Origin: Chloroflexota bacterium
Lineage (GTDB): Bacteria > Chloroflexota > Anaerolineae > Promineifilales > Promineifilaceae
Length of the DNA stretch: 6,440 nt
Assembly: GCA_008501785.1 (NCBI GenBank)
Contig: QQUD01000468.1
Location: 1-6,440 of the forward strand
Direction: 5' to 3'
Made by a program: the position numbers and the translations under genes. Of this stretch, positions 1 through 6,044 are shown piece after piece. The notes beneath the pieces are model-generated. The model was given only the letters and a program-made list of their open reading frames with translations. It ran no database searches and was not told the DNA's origin. Position 1 is the first letter of the stretch. Every line of letters begins with the position of its first letter.

Positions 1-61
1 AGAGAAAACCCGTTATGAAAACCCATAGATAGGGTAATATACAGGAGATATTGCCGCTGAC

Positions 62-391
62 TTGTTGCGGGTGATCCAAATGTATCAAGGGGCAGCTGAA
101 AAAAGCGGCCAATTTATTTATTCGATTATTTTAGAAATACATCGTAACCCAGAATTGGTTGATATCATCAATAGGCCAATGGGGATGATTTATGCGGTAG
201 GGCAATTGTTGGGACGGTATCAAGCTGAGGGGATTCTACAACAGGAGCATTTTTTACATGCAGTCGCAGGTTTGATCGGCCCGTTAATTGCTACAAACAT
301 GATTCAGGGGACAGCATTGGGGGTGCCGATTCCCCCAATTGATTTACAAAACTATGTTGCTAACTATTTAAACGGCCGTTTACAGCCCTAA
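62..391 (+). CDS. TetR/AcrR-type regulator, C-terminal domain only (probable 5'-decayed remnant)
   Basis: The reading frame gives about 110 residues of helical sequence resembling the ligand-binding/dimerisation half of TetR/AcrR regulators: an LLRVIQMY helix, an ILEIHRNPEL segment, then YQAEGIL, and a hydrophobic helix GLIGPLIATN near the end. The N-terminal helix-turn-helix of about 50 residues is absent. All three forward frames contain a stop within bases 1-37. The regulator-like sequence continues upstream of the TTG at 62 to about base 44 (GDIAAD), so the frame appears cut rather than newly started. AGGAGA at 43-48 lies 13 bases before TTG62, rather far for a ribosome site, so the start is uncertain. 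It converges on rdhB. Most likely a pseudogene remnant; alternatively a stand-alone ligand-binding protein. The product class is inferred from fold-like patterns, not from a diagnostic motif. Confidence 0.5.
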   Translation: MLRVIQMYQGAAEKSGQFIYSIILEIHRNPELVDIINRPMGMIYAVGQLLGRYQAEGILQQEHFLHAVAGLIGPLIATNMIQGTALGVPIPPIDLQNYVANYLNGRLQP

Positions 392-415
392 ATAAAATCT
401 TGTTGCTGGTTGGGA

Positions 416-444
416 ACACAGAGTCACACAGAGGAGTCACAGAG
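416..444. repeat. Three CACAGAG units
   Basis: CACAGAG occurs at 417-423, 427-433 and 438-444, spaced 10-11 bases apart, in the noncoding gap between the TetR remnant and rdhB. CTGTG at 450-454 can pair with CACAG at 438-442 to form a short stem with a 7-base loop. Similar CACAGAG-rich stretches are common between genes in many environmental bacterial genomes, as far as I recall; their function is unknown. Confidence 0.5.
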
Positions 445-468
445 TTTCACTGTGTAACGCTTTAATCA

Positions 469-492
469 AAAGCCGTATAAAGTCGCTGGCTT
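469..492 (-). terminator. Weak terminator-like hairpin after rdhB
   Basis: On the minus strand AAGCC (492-488) pairs with GGCTT (474-470) around a 13-base loop and is followed by TTGATT. It lies 15 bases past the rdhB stop codon. The stem is only 5 bp and the T run is broken, so this is a tentative call. Confidence 0.2.
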
Positions 493-506
493 CCAGATCC
501 CCTCAA

Positions 507-782
507 TTATGCAGCCTTTGTAAACACAAAACGGCGCAGTAAAACGCCCCAAATGATGGCAAAGATACCCGTTACCAGTCCCATAACTAGCGCTGCTTGC
601 GGCGCACCTTCTGCGAAAAAGCCGACAATCAGTTCTAAAACAAAGACTGTGTAAAGAATGCATAGCACCGTTAACATCCATTGCCACCATGATGGTTTTT
701 GTGCTTGCTTTTGGGTGTAGTTGATTAGTAGTAAAACGGCCGTCATTGCCAGTGCGCCAATCAGTAGATGAGCAATAATCAT
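507..782 (-). CDS. rdhB: Reductive dehalogenase membrane anchor (RdhB-like)
   Basis: A 91-residue, very hydrophobic protein with three predicted membrane helices (about 3-21, 34-56, 63-83). WWQW at 32-35 begins the second helix, and acidic residues E50 and E58 lie in and just after it. Known RdhB anchors are about 75-105 residues with three helices, a Trp-rich start to helix 2 and conserved Glu residues near the outer face. Positive charges in loop 1 (K25, K29) and the C-terminus (R83, R84) put E58 on the outside, where exported RdhA sits. It lies 94 bp downstream of rdhA on the same strand, the usual rdhAB order. GGAGA seven bases before the ATG at 782 fixes the start. Identification rests on size, topology and position rather than on a strict motif. 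A copy of ACGGCCGT lies in helix 1 (T-A-V codons). Confidence 0.82.
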   Translation of the reverse strand: MIIAHLLIGALAMTAVLLLINYTQKQAQKPSWWQWMLTVLCILYTVFVLELIVGFFAEGAPQAALVMGLVTGIFAIIWGVLLRRFVFTKAA

Positions 783-876
783 TGTTTACTCTCCGTTGTT
801 GTCTCTATTTTCCCAGAAGCTTTGCACAAGCAGCTCAAGCAATCGCTTTTGTTTAGCTTCCGAGAAAATTCGAAAT

Positions 877-2556
877 CTAGCTTTTGATATGAATAAAACG
901 TTCACTTTCCCAGAAGCCATCTGCCGGTTCCGATTTTCCAAACCCCGAGGCATCATCTAATTTGACCAATAGGCTGTCGATTGACCCAACCTTTGCGCCA
1001 ATGAGAATGCGGGTAGCATCGTGCAGCCAGCTTTCGGGCTTGTTGAAGGGGCAGGTTTTGATGCACATGCCGCAGCCGCTGCCGTTGGCTGTCCAGCCGA
1101 TGTAGCAATCTTCAGGATTGACAGACCATTTCATCACACCTGGATTGGTGCTAATGGTGGCAGCTTCCTTCGTTTGTTCGCCGTATTGGATTGCCTGGGT
1201 GGGGCATTCTTGGGCACATTTTTTGCAAACTTCGCAAAATTCTTTGACACCAAACTTAATGGGTTTATCGAAAGCCATCGGCAGGTCGGTGATCACTTTT
1301 GACAGGCGGACGCGAGGACCATATTTGGGCGTAATCAGGATGCCGTTGCGTCCTCCCTCGCCAAGACCTGCTTCAACGGCTTGTGGCACACTCACACCTG
1401 TGTTGTTCCCACAAGGAATGGCGTTATATCCCAACCGACGAATAAACTGCGCTAACGAGCCAGCAGTGATTGCCATTTTGGAGTAACCATCCATTGTGCC
1501 GATGTCGCCTTGTACTGTGGGCGTTGATTCGATAGAGTCATAGTCCATCTCGAAAGCCAATACAATTACATTTTGCATGGTTTCAGGGATGGCGAGGGTG
1601 CCATCTTCTAAATAGCGTGGTTTCGCCGATTCACCCAAATCAACGTTGGCGATTTCAAAATCCATCCCCAGTTTTTCTGCAAATAGGTCCAGGATTGGTT
1701 TGGGCATCGTCAAGAATTTGGAAACGTTATCTTTAAATTGACTGGCGGGTAATATTTTGATCATCCCAACGGGTGGCGCATCGGCAGGCAACAAAGATGG
1801 ATCGACATTTTCCATGACATCCATCAAGAGGGCCTTGATTTCCTCCCCTTCCAGCTTTTGCATCTCCGTCTTGATGCGTTCCCCAGCTTCTTGCAGTGAG
1901 ACTTGTCCCTCAGGCAGTTCTGGCACAATGACTTCTGTAAATTCGATGGGTGCCCTCCCGCCTGCAAGAAAGTCGTAAGAATGACTGTAAATCCAGCGCT
2001 CATTCAGCGGGGCGACTCCCACAAGAGAAGCCCCCAGGAAAAGGGCCGCTTTTTTGACAAACCCAGCCACTTCTTCCGGTGAAAACTGACTGTGATCCCA
2101 GGGGCCATCAAACGTGACGCTGTCCTTGGAGAGTGCGCTCGGATTTAATCCTAATAAACCATTGTGCTTCCCCGTCAAAGGGGAGTTGGTGCCGTCATAC
2201 CCCCCTAAGAAATTTGCAGCACCTGATAAAGCGACATCCAGGTGAGAATATCCAGGATCATTGGGTTTGAACGCCAACTCGGTTTCATCTACCCTTTTGA
2301 TATAGTCCTCATCCCAAACGTTGCGGCTGAAGATGACATTGGTGGCGTCGAAGCGCTGATAAATGGCATCATCAACTTCAATGGCGGATTCGCCATCTGC
2401 CAGGGTACGGACGAGAAAGCCACCATATGCTTCTTCTGATTCGATCAAATCGTGGTTGCCGATGGTGCCTACTTTGGTGATGATGGGGAGGGAAACGGCC
2501 GTTAATCCGCCCATCTTCAAAAAATCTCTACGGTTCAAATTCTGTTTTTCAGGCAT
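877..2556 (-). CDS. rdhA: Reductive dehalogenase catalytic subunit (RdhA), Tat-exported
   Basis: A 559-residue corrinoid/iron-sulfur enzyme expected to remove halogens reductively from an organohalide outside the cytoplasmic membrane. The N-terminus has a twin-arginine signal, NRRDFLKMGG at 8-17, followed by a short hydrophobic stretch. The C-terminal part has two 4Fe-4S motifs: C441-x2-C444-x2-C447-x3-C451-P and C484-x10-C495-x2-C498-x3-C502-P; the long first gap in the second motif is typical of RdhA. The conserved core runs from FEMDYD (335-340) through GYSKMA (357-362), FIRRLGYNAIP (371-381), AGLGEGGR (396-403), YGPRVR (412-417) and DKPIKFGV (430-437). Y358, N384 and R417 have exactly the spacing (26 and 59) of catalytic Y246, N272 and R305 in Sulfurospirillum PceA, as I recall those numbers, so the active site looks intact. 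Residues about 205-325 form an unusually long stretch between core blocks. The start is set by AAGGGAGA five bases before the ATG, 15 bp after tetR. Substrate unknown. Confidence 0.95.
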   Translation of the reverse strand: MPEKQNLNRRDFLKMGGLTAVSLPIITKVGTIGNHDLIESEEAYGGFLVRTLADGESAIEVDDAIYQRFDATNVIFSRNVWDEDYIKRVDETELAFKPNDPGYSHLDVALSGAANFLGGYDGTNSPLTGKHNGLLGLNPSALSKDSVTFDGPWDHSQFSPEEVAGFVKKAALFLGASLVGVAPLNERWIYSHSYDFLAGGRAPIEFTEVIVPELPEGQVSLQEAGERIKTEMQKLEGEEIKALLMDVMENVDPSLLPADAPPVGMIKILPASQFKDNVSKFLTMPKPILDLFAEKLGMDFEIANVDLGESAKPRYLEDGTLAIPETMQNVIVLAFEMDYDSIESTPTVQGDIGTMDGYSKMAITAGSLAQFIRRLGYNAIPCGNNTGVSVPQAVEAGLGEGGRNGILITPKYGPRVRLSKVITDLPMAFDKPIKFGVKEFCEVCKKCAQECPTQAIQYGEQTKEAATISTNPGVMKWSVNPEDCYIGWTANGSGCGMCIKTCPFNKPESWLHDATRILIGAKVGSIDSLLVKLDDASGFGKSEPADGFWESERFIHIKS

Positions 2557-2571
2557 TGTGGTCTCCCTTCG

Positions 2572-3156
2572 CTAACTAGCGTTATGATTGACGAGGGCGT
2601 CTATTGCGATTCTGACAGTATTTCCCATCTCATTAATATCAAATGACGCGTCAACAACTGTTCCGATTTTGTTAAATACATCAACGTATCCATAAAGTGA
2701 ACAATAAATCATCCAGGTAATCTGTTGACTTTTCTGCGAGTTGTCGATGTGCAAGTTGACCCCTTTTTGGATTGATTCAAACAGTGATAGGGGAAATTTG
2801 CGCATCATTTTGAACTCACCATCAGTCAGTTGAGCCGGATTTAACTGAAGCCAATTTAGGCGTTTGATTACTTCTTGAAAGTAAAGAGGCAATTCGTTTA
2901 TGAGCCGATCAATCAAATCATCTAATGATTTTTCCTCAATTACCCAAGACAGTTTGTCTACTGGATCAAGCCCATAGGAGCGAATGACTTCTTGCAGGAT
3001 TTCAGGTTTGCCACCTTCAAAAAAATAGTAGAGTGAACCGGCCGTGCAGCCAGTTCGTTTGGCAATTTGCCGAACCGTTGTTGCAGAATACCCCTGTTCT
3101 TGAAAGAGGTCTCTGCTGTGTTGCAAAATTTCAGATCGTGTGTTGTTTTTTGCCAT
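2572..3156 (-). CDS. TetR/AcrR-family transcriptional regulator, first gene of the rdh operon
   Basis: A 194-residue protein, the normal length for the family. The N-terminal DNA-binding domain spans about 5-55: an ILQHSRDLFQEQGYSATTVRQIA pattern (10-32), then the helix-turn-helix KRTGCTAGSLYYFF (33-46), where SLYYFF matches the family's recognition-helix end. The C-terminal two thirds (about 60-190) is helical and divergent, as expected for the ligand-binding domain, with no recognisable ligand motif. AAGTGAG just before the ATG supports the start. The stop codon is 15 bp upstream of rdhA, so the genes are almost certainly cotranscribed. A perfect inverted repeat lies 8 bases upstream of the start codon and is the likely site for autoregulation. 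rdh operons known from Dehalococcoides and Desulfitobacterium mostly use two-component, MarR or CRP-type (CprK) regulators, so a TetR leader gene is less usual. Confidence 0.93.
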   Translation of the reverse strand: MAKNNTRSEILQHSRDLFQEQGYSATTVRQIAKRTGCTAGSLYYFFEGGKPEILQEVIRSYGLDPVDKLSWVIEEKSLDDLIDRLINELPLYFQEVIKRLNWLQLNPAQLTDGEFKMMRKFPLSLFESIQKGVNLHIDNSQKSQQITWMIYCSLYGYVDVFNKIGTVVDASFDINEMGNTVRIAIDALVNHNAS

Positions 3157-3164
3157 ATCTCACT

Positions 3165-3184
3165 TACCAAACGTTTGTTTGGTA
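3165..3184. promoter_or_regulatory. Probable TetR operator
   Basis: TACCAAAC (3165-3172), the 4-base spacer GTTT, then GTTTGGTA (3177-3184): a perfect 8-bp inverted repeat with odd/even symmetry typical of TetR-type sites. A second 10-bp palindrome, CAAACGTTTG (3168-3177), is nested in it. It sits between the divergent tetR and exporter genes and overlaps the start point expected from the minus-strand promoter, so a bound repressor would block the tetR-rdhAB transcript. Whether it also acts on the exporter is inference. Confidence 0.72.
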
Positions 3185-3186
3185 GA

Positions 3187-3215
3187 ATGATAGCGTATGC
3201 TAACATTAGACACAA
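3187..3215 (-). promoter_or_regulatory. Candidate sigma70-type promoter for tetR-rdhAB
   Basis: On the minus strand TTGTGT (3215-3210) and TATCAT (3192-3187) are separated by 17 bases; the -10 matches the consensus at 5 of 6 positions, the -35 only at 3 of 6. Transcription would start near 3180, inside the inverted-repeat operator. A weaker inverted repeat, ACATTA (3203-3208) and TAATGT (3220-3225), brackets the -35 box and might be a second site. Confidence 0.4.
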
Positions 3216-3363
3216 GGATTAATGTCATAAAAGGTCGGTGACAAATATCGTATGTCGAACTAATTTCTAATACTTGAGTATGACTCAGTTCGCTGTCAAT
3301 TTTCGGCAGTTGCTTGTTTGTCTCGATTCGCAAACCCTGCTGCATCAGATAAACTTAGCGGCT

Positions 3364-4254
3364 ATGCATACAAAAGCTTTTCCATATATTGGCATGTTGA
3401 GTTTGTTTTGGGGCACGAATATGGTTGCCAGTCGTTTTGGCATTCGTGAGTTTGACCCGCTGCTTTTCATCGCACTGCGATTAACAATTGCGACACTGTT
3501 TTTTATACCTTTTTTATTTTTGACAGGGCACAGGCTGCCGAGGGAAACGGCCGTTTGGCGTTCCGCAATCATCAGCGGCATTCTCGGTGTTTCTATCCCC
3601 ATGAGTACATTTATTCTCTCGCTGCAATACCAATCAAGCGGTGTGGCCAGCATTCTGTTAACGGCGGCCCCGGTGATGATGGTGATTGCCGCACACCTTT
3701 TTTTGCCAGATGAAAAGTTGACACGTCATAAGGGATTGGGCGTTTTATTGGCGCTGGCAGGCACACTGTTTCTAGCTGTGCGTGGAGAAAGTGGGTTAGC
3801 TGATGTAGGACGGGCCAGCCCGCTGGGGTTTGGGTTGATTATGATTGGTGTGACATCGGAAACAGCGAATGCGATGTTTGTGCGCCAACACATGAAGAAA
3901 ATGGATCCGATGACGGTAACCGGGATACGGTTGGGTGTGGGGGCGCTGGTGTTGGCAGTCATTACCTTGTTGGTGGCCGATACCTCGTTAGCGGAAATTA
4001 CCGTTACAGGTTACGTTTCATTGGGATATGCGGCGCTGATTGGCGCGTTGGGTGGTCAATTTATGGCTTTTTATGTGATGCGGCGCTTTGGTGCAACCGC
4101 ATTTTCGCTCACAGCGTATCTGATTCCGGTGGTGGCGGTAATTTTGGGAGTGCTGGTGCTGGATGAGATTGTGACGTGGGGGATGCTGGTTGGGGTGGTG
4201 ATTATTGGGGGAGGGATATTTATGATTAATTGGAAGGGAGGAGGAAACGGTTGA
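3364..4254 (+). CDS. EamA/DMT-family transporter (probable exporter)
   Basis: A 296-residue drug/metabolite transporter with about ten membrane helices arranged as two EamA repeats. The first repeat opens with LFWGTN at 14-19 and closes near DEKLT (116-120). The second covers about 154-289, with SETANAMFVR at 165-174 and the closing helix pair after DE at 268-269 (VLVLDEIVTW). Such proteins usually export metabolites, amino acids or toxic compounds; the substrate cannot be told from sequence. I chose the ATG at 3364 because it gives the family's usual short N-terminus; TTG3274 and ATG3280 are also in frame and would add 28-30 atypical residues, and none has a convincing ribosome site. It is divergent from tetR, a common layout for a TetR protein controlling an efflux pump. 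A copy of AACGGCCGTT encodes T62-A63-V64. Confidence 0.9.
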   Translation: MHTKAFPYIGMLSLFWGTNMVASRFGIREFDPLLFIALRLTIATLFFIPFLFLTGHRLPRETAVWRSAIISGILGVSIPMSTFILSLQYQSSGVASILLTAAPVMMVIAAHLFLPDEKLTRHKGLGVLLALAGTLFLAVRGESGLADVGRASPLGFGLIMIGVTSETANAMFVRQHMKKMDPMTVTGIRLGVGALVLAVITLLVADTSLAEITVTGYVSLGYAALIGALGGQFMAFYVMRRFGATAFSLTAYLIPVVAVILGVLVLDEIVTWGMLVGVVIIGGGIFMINWKGGGNG

Positions 4255-4379
4255 AGCACCAAGAACAATCCGCTGTATTGCAATTGTCTATACAGTGAAG
4301 TGACTTTGGTTGTTGGTCAGGATGCAAAACGGATTATTATTGAACCCATAAATGCTTGCCATTCCTTATCAGTCTAAAT

Positions 4380-4409
4380 GGCCAACGAGAGATTGGCCCA
4401 ATTTTCTTT
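4380..4409 (+). terminator. Candidate terminator after the exporter gene
   Basis: GGCCAA (4380-4385) pairs with TTGGCC (4393-4398) around a 7-base loop, then CAATTTTCTTT follows to 4409. It lies 125 bp past the exporter stop codon in the convergent spacer. The stem is short but perfect and the tail T-rich on the plus strand. Confidence 0.45.
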
Positions 4410-4417
4410 GGTGTAGA

Positions 4418-4442
4418 AACCAAGATTATTCCAATCTTGGTT
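4418..4442. repeat. Perfect 10-bp hairpin between convergent genes
   Basis: AACCAAGATT (4418-4427) and AATCTTGGTT (4433-4442) form a perfect 10-bp stem with a 5-base loop. It begins 4 bases past the hydrolase stop codon. There is no T run after it on either strand, so it may stabilise the 3' end of the minus transcript or act as a terminator without a U tract. The rest of the 4255-4446 spacer shows no gene. Confidence 0.6.
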
Positions 4443-4446
4443 AGTC

Positions 4447-5382
4447 CTATGATGGTGGTTTATATTGAATGATATTTGCCATGATAGTGACGGTTTCGTC
4501 GAGGTAGCTTTGGGTGTCGCTGGGGCCGTTTTTGGGATCGAGATATGCATTGCGGCCAGTGTGAGCACGAGCCTGGACGGGTATGATGGTTACTTTGCCG
4601 CTGCTGCGTGCCTGATTCCATTGAGAATGACGCCAAATGGGCCAGCGGCGCGGGAAAACGATCCGCCCGAGCCGTTCGACTTTGTCGCCATTACCTACCA
4701 AATGATAAAAATGGTCAGCCTGCATGTGCCCAGGGTCAGACCCAAAAACACCACCAATAGAAATGACGTAAAGCGGCCCGGTGAGATATTGTTTGAGGTA
4801 AGGAACGGCTCCTGTGGCAATTTGGCCGCCACCGCTGTAACCAATCAGGTAAACGGGAATTTTGCTATCGAAAGGGTAGCCGTGATAGGCTAAGGCTTTG
4901 CGCACGAGGTGGGCGCTGCCGCGATCATAAATCGGTCCATATCGGTGATCAACAGATACACCTACCTGAGCAATGTTGCGAAAGTTGATGATCATGCCAG
5001 CAGGTGAGCGGAATGAATTAGATTGTGCTTTTTGGGCAAATTTCCACATCCAGCTAAAAATTCGATTGCCGGTGAGTGCGACATTGTTCATTGAATACGG
5101 AAAGATGTTATCGACCAAGATTGCGTTTGGCAATGCTTTTTCAAGTGCAACAAATAACTGCGTTTCCCGCCAAGAATGTTTATCTGGTTCCATGCTGCCA
5201 ACACCTGTCAAGTAGACCAAATAGTAAGGGGCGTCACACCGGTGAGAATCGGGTGGCAGCATTTTGGCAATGGTCGGATCATCTTTGAACCAATCTACCC
5301 ACCATTCCAGTGCTTCAAATGGAGCCGTAAATAGGGCCAGCAAGAGTACAATGAGCAAGATTGTAAGGATTGTGCCGATCAT
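4447..5382 (-). CDS. Membrane-anchored alpha/beta hydrolase-fold protein
   Basis: A 311-residue protein. Residues 3-20 form one uncleaved-looking hydrophobic anchor, followed by an aromatic EALEWWVDWF segment (23-32). The soluble domain has the alpha/beta-hydrolase layout: a beta strand YYLVYLTGVGS (53-63), the nucleophile elbow G181-Y-S183-G-G, and downstream D233 (in GNGDKVE) and H274 (in ARAHTG), in the right order and spacing for a Ser-Asp-His triad. Function is probably esterase, lipase or thioesterase-like; the substrate is not visible. The ATG overlaps the upstream gene's stop by four bases (ATGA) and GGGAGG lies nine bases before it, so the pair is translationally coupled. With one N-terminal helix, the catalytic domain could face either side of the membrane; I cannot decide from the charges with confidence. 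Confidence 0.82.
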   Translation of the reverse strand: MIGTILTILLIVLLLALFTAPFEALEWWVDWFKDDPTIAKMLPPDSHRCDAPYYLVYLTGVGSMEPDKHSWRETQLFVALEKALPNAILVDNIFPYSMNNVALTGNRIFSWMWKFAQKAQSNSFRSPAGMIINFRNIAQVGVSVDHRYGPIYDRGSAHLVRKALAYHGYPFDSKIPVYLIGYSGGGQIATGAVPYLKQYLTGPLYVISIGGVFGSDPGHMQADHFYHLVGNGDKVERLGRIVFPRRWPIWRHSQWNQARSSGKVTIIPVQARAHTGRNAYLDPKNGPSDTQSYLDETVTIMANIIQYKPPS

Positions 5383-6017
5383 GTGGGCCTACCTCCCTGG
5401 ATTTTGAGTGCTGCTTCGATATTGTTTTCTAATTTGCGGCCAGCAGCAGTCGAGACAACCCATTGTCCAAAATGAATGACGGGGCGACCCACTGTGGCTC
5501 TGATGGAGCTGAGGAAGATAAATCCAAGAATTGTACAGAAAAAGGCGCTGAGGGTGGTTAAGCTGGTCGCTGCAATGAGGATGCGTACCAGAAAAATGGC
5601 AGAGATGCCGTATAAAAGCAAGTTGATAGGATAGCCAAAGTAGGGCAAGAAGCTGAGAACGCTAAACAGGATGGGAATGTAGCTCAGAGCCACAACGGAA
5701 AAAAAGAATGGAAAATCGACGACCAACCCAAAGACCTGCGTGGCAATGAGGGCGAGGGATGCTGCTGAAACGAAGTAGCTAAACAGGTAGAGGAGGGCAT
5801 TGGCGATGATGGCTAACAGGAAGCGAAACGGCCGTATTCGATTCGCCAACAATATCACAGAATTCCCGACTGCATCTGACAATCCAGCCAGAAATACAAT
5901 TTGTAGGGTAACGGCCGTTCTGTTCGCTGCAAATGCCATCGTTCCTAACAGCTCATCATGCCCCACAAAATAGGCGGCAATGACATCCCAGATTGTTATG
6001 TTTGATAAAGTATCCAC
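5379..6017 (-). CDS. Multi-pass membrane protein, Yip1-like
   Basis: With the GTG start at 6017 the protein has 212 residues. An amphipathic N-terminal part contains a conserved-looking block around RTAVTLQIVFLAGLSDAVGN (33-52). Four to five membrane helices follow, about 66-83, 84-100, 103-124, 131-150 and 152-172, then a polar tail of about 40 residues. The order of helices with a PYFGYP turn (125-130) resembles bacterial Yip1-domain proteins; no enzymatic motif is seen and the function is unknown. A longer frame runs back to a TTG at 6116 but has no ribosome site and its extra 33 codons lie mostly in the noncoding inverted duplication, whereas GAGGG sits five bases before GTG6017. The gene overlaps the hydrolase by four bases, suggesting a joint membrane role. 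Two copies of the ACGGCCGT motif lie inside it. Confidence 0.75.
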   Translation of the reverse strand: MDTLSNITIWDVIAAYFVGHDELLGTMAFAANRTAVTLQIVFLAGLSDAVGNSVILLANRIRPFRFLLAIIANALLYLFSYFVSAASLALIATQVFGLVVDFPFFFSVVALSYIPILFSVLSFLPYFGYPINLLLYGISAIFLVRILIAATSLTTLSAFFCTILGFIFLSSIRATVGRPVIHFGQWVVSTAAGRKLENNIEAALKIQGGRPT

Positions 6018-6022
6018 AATCG

Positions 6023-6027
6023 CCCTC
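6023..6027 (-). promoter_or_regulatory. Ribosome binding site that decides the GTG6017 start
   Basis: GAGGG on the minus strand (6027-6023), five bases before GTG at 6017-6015. No comparable site precedes the in-frame TTG codons at 6116, 6077 or 6029. Confidence 0.45.
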
Positions 6028-6044
6028 AATGAATCAAAATCAAT

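Noticed and set aside
416..444. CRISPR array from the CACAGAG units
   Set aside because: Units are 7 bases with 3-4 bases between them, far too short for repeats and spacers, and no cas genes are present.
809..917. Direct repeat TTTCCCAGAAGC at 809-820 and 906-917, spanning the rdhA 3' end
   Set aside because: Only 12 bases, with no matching flanks; one copy encodes the FWES residues of RdhA. May be a small duplication or chance.
1021..1486. Plus-strand open frames inside rdhA
   Set aside because: They are opposite-strand shadows of the Fe-S and core region of rdhA, with no ribosome site or recognisable protein features.
877..2556. Epoxyqueuosine reductase (QueG) instead of RdhA
   Set aside because: The twin-arginine signal and the adjacent RdhB-like anchor do not fit a cytoplasmic tRNA-modifying enzyme.
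3274..3363. N-terminal extension of the exporter from TTG3274 or ATG3280
   Set aside because: The added residues do not resemble the family's N-terminus and no ribosome site supports them; ATG3364 gives the usual length.
4465..5288. Plus-strand open frames opposite the hydrolase gene
   Set aside because: The minus-strand frame has a catalytic triad, ribosome site and coupling to its neighbour; the plus frames have none of these.
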